64,000 nt of DNA from Pristionchus mayeri. Taxonomy: Eukaryota; Nematoda; Chromadorea; Rhabditida; Neodiplogasteridae. A model generated the notes under the pieces. The model was not told where the DNA came from and searched no databases. It worked only from the letters and a program-made list of their open reading frames with translations. The stretch lies in the NCBI GenBank assembly GCA_036245805.1, contig BTRK01000004.1, positions 43,302,907 through 43,366,906 on the forward strand, written 5' to 3'. Numbering within the stretch: the first letter of the stretch is position 1; each line of letters begins with the position of its first letter. Of this stretch, positions 53,583 to 64,000 are shown piece by piece. Both the position numbers and the translations under genes were made by a program.

Positions 53583-54915
53583 AAGGGTTGGCAATTTGAC
53601 TCTTTTATTGAATCTTGGATTCATTTGACTCAGATTCATTTTGACTCGCGCGGTAAGAGATTCAAAGTGACTCGGATTCAAGTGAATCCCGGGATTCACT
53701 TGAATCCTTAGCGTCTATCTTAGCTCGCCAAAGGAGTCATGAAGCCGTAAAGGTACACAATGAATCCGTTTCGAAAACTGCGTCTTTTTGGTTCCAATAA
53801 TTTTTTAAAAGAAATTTTGATGTTTTAGTTATGTTTCACTTGATTATATCACACGTCTTCTGAGAGATCGCAGGTGGGGTTTGACAAAATGTTCAACGTG
53901 GTCCAATCTCCACATATTTTTCATGGATGATACATCTGAGGCCCACTAACGTTTATGCAACATTTTGGAGCCGGGAATTGAAAAGTGCCTAAAAGCCGGC
54001 TCTGGAAATTTTGAAAATTCAAAAATTCATAAAATGCTTCAAAGTCACCTATTCATTTTGATTTCCTTTGAAAAAACCGAAGATTTCAATACTTCACATA
54101 ATCACATTTTTCACGAAATTTCTCAGATTTCATGATTTTATGAAGTATTGAAATCTTCGGTTTTTTTCAAAGGAAATCGGAATGAGTAGATCAGAAAACA
54201 TTGAAAACGGAAAGAAAAGATATCCACGAGTGATAATTACTCAAATATGGCATCATGAAATTTTCGATTTTGCTTGAAAACACGAGGTTCTCCATGTTTG
54301 AGGCCAAAAATGGAAACATATTACATCTTCGATTTTCCTGAAAAAATGTCACCTGGTGTAAAAAAGGTCGTTGATTCCGAATCTGACGAAATCAGCTGGA
54401 CACTAATTGCTTTTTTTCTCACTACGGCCATTTTTATGCAATTGTTGATGATGAAAAAATGATTTTTTCAACTTTTCATATTTTCATGTTTTACCCACAC
54501 AAAAAGTGTCAACAGAAAAGTTATTGTACTCGTCGAGTGGATTCTTGCTGTTTTTTTCAGCGACCTTTTTACTCAACTTTGAAGCATTTTATGAATTTTT
54601 GAATTTTCAAAATTTCCAGAGCCGGCTTTTAGGCAATTTTCAATTCCCGGCTCCAAAATGTTGCATAAACGTTAGTGGGCCTCAGATGTATCATCCATGA
54701 AAAATATGTGGAGATTGGACCACGTTGAACATTTTGTCAAACCCCACCTGCGATCTCTCAGAAGACGTGTGTCAAGTGAATCTTTGTGGGATTCACTTGA
54801 ATCCTCGCAGAGATTCAATTGACTCCTCGCAACAAAGGGAACAATTCATTCCTGATTCATTCGACTCTCATTTCTCACCGATCGAGCGGCGCGCGAGGAT
54901 TCAAAATGCCAACCC
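53583..54915. repeat. GATTCAAGTGAATC-type repeat, copy 2, split by palindrome F
   Basis: Left part AGGGTTGGCAATTTGACTC ... AAGTGAATCCCGGGATTC; right part AAGTGAATCTTTGTGGGATTC ... CAAAATGCCAACCCT. GGGTTGGC/GCCAACCC mark the outer ends. Confidence 0.7.
53849..54771. mobile_element. Palindrome F (about 0.92 kb)
   Basis: Left end TCACACGTCTTCTGAGAGAT after TA; right end ATCTCTCAGAAGACGTGTG. Arms share GTGGTCCAATCTCCACAT and CTAAAAGCCGGCTCTGG; an inner hairpin with ATTGAAATCTTCGGTTTTT is off-centre. Same subfamily as E at 25721. Confidence 0.85.
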
Positions 54916-55890
54916 TCGAGCACGCGCTCTCGGGGGATTCTAGCCCGTTTCTAGCCTTATTCCAAGCTCTGTAGCTCGCTTCAACGAGAAGATAGGGACT
55001 CACTTTCAACAAATGATATGTTTAGCTCATCGTGCTCTATATTCCTAGCCATAAGCCGGATCTCTATGACCACTTTGACCTATTGTACAGTTTTGTGCTT
55101 TTTCTTGAATTATTATGAAAACTCACATTTATAGATGCCCCATGTCTCTGATTCGTTTAGAGGGACATTTCTACATTATTTGAAACCCATTTTGTGCATC
55201 AGGGCCTTCCCCCTAGTTGATATGGGTCAAAATATCGATTTTCAAATTTTGGGTCATGTGATCATGTATGAACAATGAAGGTGCTACAATACGCGTGCAA
55301 ACAATTGTATATGTTCTTTTCGATGTTTTTGGATGATTTTGAGCACAAATAGTGGCTATTGTAGGTTTGGAAGAATTCGATTCCGGAACTCATTTTCCGG
55401 TCGCTGCACGAAAGCGAGCCCTTTTTTGTCTATACCCCGATTTTCCTAATTTTTGGCGAGAAGTTAGACATATATAGGTACTACAACTTAAGCATGAAAA
55501 CCCAGATAGTTTTTCCGATTTCCAAAATTACGTAACTTTTGATAAACCCGACCGCCCCGCACCAGGATGAGCACAAGGAATGATGACGTCAACATAAAAG
55601 TTGTTGCGCATGATGGTAGCTTCCATTGGAAAAAAGAACGGCCCTCTGTCTTTACTTTGAACGGATTTATGATCATTTAAGTGAGCGCAATTTGACTGTC
55701 GAAAAGTGATAGTACCATGTTTAACCTTCTGAATCTCGACGATGACGATAGATATCGAAATTCTGACGACGCAGGTTTGAAGAGCATCATTCAAAGTACT
55801 TATAACCAAAATTATAGCGGGATAGGGCAAACTTGAATCCTACCGCCGCTGACCCCCCTCAAATGGTCGATTCTCTCGCGATTCGCCTCA

Positions 55891-57150
55891 TATAAAATTA
55901 GATAAAGAAAAAATAAATAAAAAGATTTTGAAATTTTGCACAATTGACTCATTGAACTGATATGACCCAGCGAACCACTGGAGAGCTTGCACGACACCAC
56001 GGTGGGCGGAGTTTAGAAAGATGATACTCGTTAAAAATGAAATATAATACAATTCTAGTGACGCTATCCTCTTTCCGCATCGTCGATATTCCCATCGTAC
56101 ACAAATTCAGAATTTTAGAAAAAATTTTGAAATTTTGAGTGGAGGACCCTACATGAAGTGGGGTAAGCCAGAAAAAATTGGTGACCAACAAATTCTTTTT
56201 CCGACAGTGTTATGGAAGATTAAACGCTGATCAAAGCGCTACGAATGTATATCCTGACACATCATAGTGCTATAATCTCGTATGGTATACCTACCGATCA
56301 GTACCAAGGGTGAATCGATATCTCATCTTAGAAGCAAGTTACGGCTATTTGAAATTTGCGTCCAAACTTTTGGCCACTACTGTATTAATTTTCTGATTGT
56401 TGTTTGTAATCTCAAAGCGCCACAAGATATTTATCAACACCGTCGGACAGTTCTACGATCAATTAAAATTGTCTCATGGATTTTTGCAATCTGTTTTTTT
56501 CTGCAACAAGGGCCGTAGGCCGTGGCCGTACTTTAGTCACACCCCTGTATTTTGTTGGGCACTCTGATGGCTATGCAATCTAAGCTTTTAAGAAAAATCC
56601 AAAAAATATATTTCTTTCAGAAAAGGGGCAAAAAGTGGCCAAAATTTTGAAATAAAGTCAATTCGTGTTAGTTGTCAGCTGTGACAGTACACGTAGACAA
56701 TGGTATTTAGGATTTTATCCGACACCAAGGCAGGGAACTGAGGAGAGGAAATTGACCAGGAATAGTCTGGGGAGCGAGAGGGGAACAGCCGGGATAGACA
56801 GGACTAGAGGACTTCGAATGGAGGCGACGGGGGTATTTATACTTTTCTCTGGGCTCGCCTCTCACGTATGCTCGCCATTGTCCTCGACTGCAATAACAGG
56901 ATTAATCTCTCTCCAATAGGATTAGAGGACGTCCATCTAGTTATACTGTTCAAAGTGGGTTCTCGTCCGTCAACTGTGTTAACGTGCACAATTTTCAAAA
57001 TAAGGGAAACGTGGATCTGAAGTGATCTTCTACATCGCCACTGCGGCGCAACACGATTTCATCTCAAATTCGATTTCTTAATGCCCTCAGCCCGAACCAA
57101 TCGTGTTCATAGCGCAGTGGATAACTCCTGCGCGGATAACTCCGAGCACA
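55891..57150. other. Stretch with a hAT-like right end and an LTR-like segment
   Basis: At 56512-56546 AGGGCCGTAGGCCGTGG then CCGTACTTTAGTCACACCCC mirrors the left end at 44695. At 56668-56970 a TATA-containing stretch (GTATTTATACTTTTC) starts TGTTAG and could be a solo LTR, but no target duplication is visible. TAGCGCAGTGGATAA at 57113 is an isolated tRNA A-box-like word. Confidence 0.35.
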
Positions 57151-57193
57151 GCAAGTCATCTCAGAAAACAAGCTGATTTGCGTGGCAGAGCGA
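57151..57193. repeat. Fragment of palindrome P/G arm
   Basis: GCACAGCAAGTCATCTCAG and CTGATTTGCGTGGCA match the right-arm end of the palindrome at 57981-59636. Confidence 0.6.
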
Positions 57194-57339
57194 ATTTCGG
57201 ATCGATCGCGCCCTCACACTTTAGATATTTATCTACCACCGAGTCGGTTGGTGGAAATTCATCACCAATTTAGGTAAAACAAGACAAATGAAGTTATTCA
57301 ATTTGTGAGACATATCTGGAGTCTTTGATTTACACTAGG

Positions 57340-57600
57340 GTTTGCAAAATGAATCTTTCCCGACCGATTTTTCCTGTGAAACAGAGTGAAATGAATCTTT
57401 GCGAGAGAGCGAGCGCAGAATGAAGATGCACTCTGAAAATATTTTTATTAAATTTAAATTCGAAATTTTGTGGCTATTTTCTGCAAAGATTCAATTGAAT
57501 CTCGATTCAAATGAATCGATTCAATTGAATCTTTCGACCGGGCGATTCACCCCGGAAAGATTCGAGATTCAATGAAAGATTCATTTTGCCAACCCTAATT
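57340..57600. repeat. GATTCAATTGAATC-type repeat, copy 3
   Basis: Begins AGGGTTTGCAAAATGAATC and ends AGATTCATTTTGCCAACCCT, with internal GATTCAATTGAATC palindromes: an inverted-repeat element with AGGGTTKGC ends. Confidence 0.7.
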
Positions 57601-57980
57601 TACACGTAACTTCGAGCAAATCTCAAAATTCAATCGTCATGTTTGGCTGAAACGCAGTTAAAATCAATGCAAACTAAAATCAGTTTACTCTTAAACCGAA
57701 ATTGCATCTTCTAGTTTGATCGAAACACAAAGATAAAACCTGCAAAATCAGCAAAAATCGACAGTTTTGCCCTCTCCAGAGCTGTTACATCCGATAGGAG
57801 TTATGATAAGGCGTTTGTGCAGAAAGTTGCCTAAACCCTTTCCGCACAAACTGATGGATCCGATTGTTCATTTTCGATCTCAGTCAGCGATGGCATGAGC
57901 TAACGTTTGGAAATCCCTGGACTTCCATTGTCACGTTCCATTGTTCCGAAGCTCCCATTGTCCGCAGTTAATTGAATTTG

Positions 57981-59636
57981 TTGTGCCACGCAAATGAGCT
58001 TTTTTTCTGAGTTGACTTGCTGTGCCGAGTTGAGTGCTCGCCGAGCAATTACTCGCCGAGTAGAGCTGACTAGACTTCTCGAATTGGGCCATTACGTCCA
58101 ATCAGGCTTTTCTTTTGCGGTCAATTTGCCCAGTTGGGCGCGAGAATCCCATTGTTCAATTGTGCCGATTGAGCGGATTTCCTTTGTTCGCGCATAGTGG
58201 GCGTAAACGTTTAACAGAGGATTGAAACATAAATCATTTTCGTTTAATTTCGCACAATTGAACATCGATTGGGTTTGTTTAACATTATTTTTCTATAATG
58301 TTTCAGACCTCCTATAAGTGCATTTTCTTCAAAGAAAGTATTGAATGAAACGCTCCACTATACCATTATAACACACTATCTGAGAGAATCGAAATAATCT
58401 TGGCACAGGCCGAAAATTCGAATTGCTTTTGACTTCACCATTAGGTCGGCCTCGACGAGGGTATCCGACGAGCATCGCCAGATTTTCGATCTGCATCCGC
58501 GCGCGCGGCAGCGCAGATCATGTAAAAAAATACAGTAATCCATGATTTTTAAAAAAAACGATCCCAATCGATGCGGCGGTAGGGGCGATGCATTCCTTGA
58601 CTAATTCTAAGACTTTTTTACTCCGGTGAATTTTTCGATCCAATTCCATTGGACGCCGGAAATCGATAATCCCACTTTTATTTAGGACATGAATGCAGTT
58701 CCCCAGAAATTTTCCAAGAACCCGCAAAAATATTATTGCTGATATAGTTTCCTCTTGGCCCGATACATACTTTAGTAGAACTTACAGTAACCCAAAAATT
58801 ACACCATAATTCGTTCATAATTGATTTTAACTTCCTTCCAGAAAATTTTAAATCGCGCCTTTCTACTAAAGTATGTATCGGGCCAAGAGGAAACTATATC
58901 AGCAATAATATTTTTGCGGGTTCTTGGAAAATTTCTGGGGAACTGCATTCATTGTTATCGTAGATGACCCACTTCTCATTCTCCGTTATGAGCCTTTCTC
59001 TTAGAATTAGTCAAGGAATGCATCGCCCCTACCGCCGCATCGATTGGGATCGTTTTTTTTTAAATCATGGATTACTGTATTTTTTTACATGATCTGCGCT
59101 GCCGCGCGCGCGAATGCAGATCGAAAATCTGGCGATGCTCGTCGGATACCCTCGTCGAGGCCGACCTAATGGTGAAGTCAAAAGCAATTCGAATTTTCGG
59201 CCTGTGCCAAGATTATTTCGATTCTCTCAGATAGTGTGTTATAATAGTATAGTGGAGCGTTTCATTCAATACTTTCTTTGAAGAAAATGCACTTATAGGA
59301 GGTCTGAAACATTATAGAAAAATAATGTTAAACAAACCCAATCGATGTTCAATTGTGCGAAATTAAACGAAAATGATTTATGTTTCAATCCTCTGTTAAA
59401 CGTTTACGCCCACTATGCGCGAACAAAGGAAATCCGCCCAATCGGCACAATTGAACAATGGGATTCTCGCGCCCAACTGGGCAAATTGACCGCAAAAGAA
59501 AAGCCTGATTGGATGGACGTAATGGCCCAATTCGAGAAGTCTAGTCAGCTCTACTCGGCGAGTAATTGCTCGGCGAGCACTCAACTCGGCACAGCAAGTC
59601 AACTCAGAAAAAAAGCTCATTTGCGTGGCACAACTC
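57981..59636. repeat. Giant palindrome P (1.66 kb) enclosing element G
   Basis: Arms of about 820 bp: TTGTGCCACGCAAATGAGC at left, GCTCATTTGCGTGGCACAA at right; centre near 58808. Mirror-image copies of one ORF (58-67 codons, MSFFSELTCCAELSARRAIT) lie at 57994 (+) and 59689 (-). Confidence 0.88.
58369..59241. mobile_element. Giant palindrome G (0.87 kb), concentric with P
   Basis: Ends TAACACACTATCTGAGAG...AATCGA and the exact complement, flanked by TA. Shares its centre with P. Inner words GAGGCCGACCTAATGG and its complement are near-identical between arms. Confidence 0.85.
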
Positions 59637-61001
59637 TCTTTTACCGTATGTGGATGGTCGTAGTTGAGCTGGAAGGCGACCTCTCGCACGCAGGTGTACT
59701 CCAGCCTTCAATTAGATGTTTTGTGGAAATGCAAATTAGGATAGTGATTCTGTGCTAGTATAATAGTACATGCAGTCTCGAACTGATAATCTAACAATTG
59801 CTGCCGAATCAATACATTGCTAGGATCTCTCCAAACCGCCGATTTTTTTAATCACAATACTATTTCTCCATTCCTAACAGCTAGAGTTCTTTCATTGGAA
59901 ACGACACGTTACTGGAATTGACTACTACAATAAGTTATTGTGATTCCGGAATAATTCCAACAATAACTCTACTTGCAGCCTCTTATTTGTATAAAAGAGG
60001 ATGTTAGAGTAGTTAGTTACCAACCATTTGAGTCCAGTTGACAGAAATGCAAGTTCACTCTTGTCCGTTAGAATTTGTGATGAAACTTCGCTGAAATGAG
60101 TTTCATAATATGATTACTATGATGGCTGTTTCAAAGCGGGATTGTGAAAGCTCTTGCTAGAATGCAGTTTCAATGATAATCTAGAGCAAAGAAATTTAGC
60201 TCCACCTCAAGGAGATAAACTTATGAGAAACTATTACCATGGAGTGATGGGACTATGAATTCCGATGCACTCATGGTTGCGACAGTTAATCGACTACAAT
60301 AGTCTTCACAAAGCGCATCTCGTGCGAGAACGCGGTAAAAAGTTTACCACTTCTAAATAACAGGCTTCTCAACAGAGCATCAAGAGAAAACGCCCATATC
60401 GTGGTAAATCGGTTTTGAGGTTTGACAGTTCAGTATTCAAAATGAGCAGTAGGCGTAGCGTATGATGTTTTCTGACTCATCATCATTTTTTTTAATTGTC
60501 GGACATGTTTGCCGTTTTCTCAAAATAAAACATATTTTTAATTTTCATAAAAGATCACAAGCTATGCCTACTTCTCAATTTTTAACCCGAGCGGAATGAT
60601 TTAAAACCTTTTTCAGAGGATTCAAATCGAAACTCTCAAAATTCTGCAGCCAGCCAGCTGCGTCAGCTGCAAACCGAGATAGGCAGTCGATCGACCCGGA
60701 ATCGGAATATATTCAATAGAGTACCCCAGAACTACCAAAACCTCATATGTTTTTTTTCAATGTACCACAATTGTCCATTTTCTCTCATGAGAGGCCTGAT
60801 ATAAATATCAAAACATGAGTTAACGTTCTACTCTTTTCAACTCTCATTTGCGAAACAATCGAATCATTAAGTCCGACTATTTCGCTCTGTATTTTTAAAA
60901 AATATCATTCGTTCTTTGCTTCACAAGAAAATAGGAGATTCTCTGACATTCTCCCCACTTTACCTTCCACAGAAACAGACTCGGAGCGCGCAAGGTCAAT
61001 C
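59637..61001. other. Intergenic; solo end of the palindrome superfamily
   Basis: No gene supported. At 60780-60805 TCTCTCATGAGAGGCCTGATA is a lone copy of the terminal signature seen in palindromes A-C, without a partner nearby. Confidence 0.45.
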
Positions 61002-63965
61002 TCACCTCTGTGCAGCGTGGATTAGCTTCGTAATATCTTCATCAACATCTTCTTCATAGTTGATGGAGACCAACATCGTAACCGTTGCGAGTGTCTGAAT
61101 ACGATCATTCAGTATAATCACTCTAGTCAAGGCAGCAGAATATACATCGCTACTTTTTTCTCGAACAATACAACTCTTGCACATACATGTCGAGCGGAAG
61201 AGGCGCCTATACTGGGCGAAAACGGCTCGGGAGGGATTAAGAGAGCGAAAAAAGAAAGATCTCGTCCGCCACGATAATTATTCTTTTCATCCATCCTGAC
61301 AGGCTGTGAATAAACCAAATTGCGTACCTCATCGGGTTCCATTTCACAGTCAGTAGACAGATTCTTGCAGTCGATGTCAAGAATTGCCAGGCTTTGCAAC
61401 TTTCGTAGCTGCCCGATTGATTCCCACTGCAAAAGATACCGTATGATAGGAGAGAACCTTATCCCACACGATGCAACACTCAGAATAATGAGACATCTAT
61501 AGTATACATTTCGACATACATTCCCGGAAATGAGAAATTTAGCTATGTTTGCTAGAAACTAGTGTAATTCTCCCCCTATCCTACAGGATTCATCACATCT
61601 GTTTACTACCGTAAATCTCCCCTGCCCCAACAGTAATCCTTACATCTGAGATTTCGTTGCCCTTAAGGTTGAGTGTGCGAAGTCGGGGAAAGGCCTGTAA
61701 ATATCTCATGATCTTTCATTTCCCTATCCGACGAGAAAGAGTGTAAAACAGAGTGAGAAAAAATTAGAAAAAATTCTTGCCTGAGTTCCGTCGATCCTCA
61801 CTAATTTCAGTTTGCAACGCGCCAAACTGAGCTGGGATAGACTGAATGATGAGAATTTGCACTAGGTCGCATGAGAAGTATCACGTCATGTCTTATCAAA
61901 GGCGGCATGAAGTCATAGTAATAGTTGCCCAACACTGGCGGCGATGTATTTTAAGACCATGACCCCCTATACGTTGCACGGCGCGCCCCTCAAAAGAGGG
62001 GCGCACCGTGCAACGACGTATAAGGAGTCGTTGCCAAAAATCTATTGGCAGGTTTAGACTAGGTACCGTACCCAATCGATTGTACAGTACCCCCAGATAC
62101 CGTATTCCACTACCGTAACCCTGATTATCGCAAACTAACTTTATTTTTTAAAAGTCCTAGTTCCGTGCCCAATCGATTACAGTACCCAGTAATTACCGTA
62201 ACCCAGTTCCTTGGGTTAGATCAAGTTCTTTGGGCCAAATATTTTTCTAAAATTTCTAAACAAAATTCTCCCAAAGAACTGGGTTTCCCAAGGATCTGAC
62301 CGAAAGAACTGGGTTACGATAGTTACATGGGTACTTATAATCGATTGGACACGGTATCAGGACTTTTAAAAAATAAAGTTAGTTTGCGACAATCGGGGTT
62401 ACGGTAGTGGTATACGGTATCTGAGGGTACTATCGATTGGGTACGGTACCTAGTCTCGACCTACCATTGACCTACCAATCGATTTTCGACCATGACCACT
62501 TATACGCCGTTGCACTTTTGAGGGGCGCACCGTGCAACAACGTATGGGGGCATGGGTGTCATCGCCCGCGTGGGCAACTATAGTCATAGTACTTATCCGA
62601 CCTAGTACCCCAAAAACCGCTCACTTGGGCAGATCAGCCAATGGAAGAATGTCGGCGAATGAGAAGATATCATTGTCTTCCAAGTCGATCAGAGTGATAG
62701 AGGAGGGAAGAGGAGAAGAGAGACCAAAGGAGGATAGACTGGAATAATGAGGTGATGTCATCCATGAACAACAACATAATGCAACTTGCGATCTTAGAAC
62801 CATATTTGCGGACTGTAACGGAAAGTACTGGTCTATGGGATTACTACTAGATATATCGTGATTTAATACACGTTTTAGAAGAAAGATCAAAGATCACTCG
62901 CCCATTGGTGGCTGCATGCAACTCCTTAATGTTGGGGAAGAGGCTGAGGCAGCGGGCGATCTGGAAAGCGAATCATTGTAACAAAATGATAAACCGAAAG
63001 CATCATCAGTTCTGATGCTTCACAAATTAATCAAAACAACATCACAACAATTTCATTTCCTGTTCGTCCTTCTTATGCAATTATCATAAGCGATAGTCGA
63101 AAAGTAGGTCTAAAATAACATAACGTGCCCGGCTTGTAGAGTTCGAACCATTGCAGAATTAGAAAACGTACCCATTTTTAAAGTAATTTGTGTTAAAATT
63201 GTAAAAACGTGCCCATTTTATACAATTTTTGTGACCTGCCCTTTCGACTACTGATGATAAAATATTTGCAGCAACGAGATTAATGAATTAGTAAGACCAG
63301 ATGTCATGATTCCGCAAGAACCTTTTCAAACAATTCCGAAATCGAGTCTTACTGTTCTCTCGTCGAGTCTGCATCGATTAAGTGTCAGTCGAAGCACGGA
63401 AGTGCGAGGTTCGAAAACATGCGCCAGATCAGTTCCTTAAGGAATCTCCTCGAGGAAATTCGAGCTGGAAGAATCGATAAATGAACAATATGAACACCTG
63501 ATTAAATCATATGAATTACCCAAAAAGGGAAGCCATAGTGCATAAAATACCATTTTCCACTAGGCAGTGTCCTAGAACGTGCACCATTGTAACGCTGGCA
63601 TTATTTTGACATATTTGTGAGAGTCGAAAGCCACAATGTTATCATTGCCGCGTTGGAAACTCGAACCAGACTTCTGCATGAAGCAACCCTCTCGCTGGGG
63701 CATTTACTAACATTCCAAGTTAAATTTCGTATCTAGAAGCCGTATTTTCACTATAATATCGGAATAAACTTGAAATTCTAGGATTTAGCGACTCAATCGA
63801 ACAACAATAACGAATATGAAAAGTATAAACTGAAACATCTCACCTGAGTACTAGTTCCTCACATCGTGGAGTCTGCCTCAGTATGCCCACTACATCACTC
63901 CATCTCCTCAGCAGGTTCCCGTACAAATTGATCTCCTTACAGTAGGGGAAGCGTGGCTCGCCCGT
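61002..63965 (-). CDS. TBCE: Tubulin folding cofactor E (LRR region), 3' and 5' incomplete
   Basis: TBCE works with cofactors C and D in assembling alpha/beta-tubulin heterodimers (family knowledge). Minus-strand exons joining in phase: 63844-63965, 63353-63464, 62902-62960, 62625-62738, 61781-61826, 61644-61694, 61328-61426. LRR signatures in order: CKEINLYGNLLRRWSDVV, CEELVLSSNFLEEI, FPNIKELHAATNG, ITLIDLEDNDI, CKLKLVRIDGTQ, FPRLRTLNLKGNEISDWESI. Order and spacing match the TBCE LRR block including the DWESIGQL segment. Oddities: an in-frame TAA (63437-63439) in the second exon; GC donors after 62902 (GG|GCGAGT) and 61781 (CAG|GCAAGA). After 61328 the path is unsure; a candidate last exon 61002-61094 ends HAAQR-stop. 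The CAP-Gly part would lie beyond 64000. Confidence 0.78.
61921..62581. mobile_element. 661-bp MULE-like foldback element in a TBCE intron
   Basis: Ends ATAGTTGCCCAACACTGG and complement of right end ATAGTTGCCCACGCGGGC. Exact 10-bp duplication AGTCATAGTA at 61911-61920 and 62582-62591. Arms share CCAATCGATTGTACAG-type words, GTTACGGTAGTGG/CCACTACCGTAAC and inner hairpins around GGGGCGCACCGTGCAAC. Target duplications of 9-10 bp fit Mutator-like elements. Confidence 0.82.
63165..63250. repeat. Dispersed GTACCCATTTTT repeat
   Basis: Complementary copy of the repeat at 2890-3025, in the intron between the second and third TBCE exons. Confidence 0.5.
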
Positions 63966-64000
63966 CTAAATCGAGATACAAATCAGGCGAAACTGGAAAA

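Larger units (their letters stand above)
51371..55890. mobile_element. Giant palindrome H (4.5 kb including insertions)
   Basis: Left end TGAGAGGAATCGCGAGAG...AATCGACC, right end GGTCGATTCTCTCGCGATTC...CTCA, flanked by TA. Arms of about 0.85 kb (51371-51886 plus 53173-53482; 54966-55890) share ACCATCATGCGCAACAAC, GCTTTCGTGCAGCGACCGG and GGCCTTGATGCACAAAAT. The left arm is interrupted by a LINE; the centre holds repeat Q and palindrome F. Confidence 0.85.

Noticed and set aside
56668..56970. Solo LTR
   Set aside because: It has a TATA box and a TGTTAG start, but no flanking duplication and no second copy in the window; mentioned only as a possibility.

Overview
The window is eukaryotic and almost certainly nematode. 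Exons are short and joined by small introns whose 3' sites read TTTCAG or TTGCAG. One gene carries an SPK domain, a family known mainly from nematodes, joined to C2H2 zinc fingers. An F-box gene of the kind expanded in worms is present, and tacggtag-like words are scattered through introns. The species cannot be named from this sequence; a free-living rhabditid or diplogastrid is my inference.

Genes lie at the two ends with a repeat-rich interior. From 1 to 7853 (+) is a 5'-truncated orthologue of the spliceosomal DEAD-box helicase DDX46/PRP5, with 26 exons in consistent phase. Convergent to it (-) are the end of an unidentified gene (8032-8367) and an SPK plus C2H2 zinc-finger gene (8596-10185). 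At the far end (61.0-64.0 kb, -) is the leucine-rich-repeat part of tubulin folding cofactor E (TBCE), running off the window; one exon has an in-frame stop and two introns appear to be GC-AG. In between, the supportable host genes are an F-box gene (35328-36585), a small two-exon gene whose intron holds a mariner (30052-31692), and a few weaker exon-like pieces.

The rest is mobile DNA, much of it nested. A mariner (12272-15582) was hit by a minus-strand LTR retrotransposon (12356-14779) that in turn carries a tRNA-derived SINE in one LTR. A second LTR element (37115-39333) with a gag fragment sits inside a 63-bp minisatellite. There is a near-intact endonuclease plus RT LINE (48.1-51.4 kb), a 5'-truncated LINE (51.9-53.2 kb), a second mariner (30246-31494), a hAT-type MITE in a DDX46 intron, and a MULE-like foldback in a TBCE intron with a small relative in the F-box gene.

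The most striking property of 17-60 kb is the density of long palindromes. At least eleven inverted-repeat units of about 0.3 to 4.5 kb are present. A large subset is flanked by TA and ends in variants of one terminal signature (TCA-, TAA- or TGA- followed some 8-15 bases later by GAGAGAATCGA), although their interiors are unrelated. Several are stacked inside one another. This TA-flanked giant-palindrome superfamily is the best candidate here for an undescribed system.
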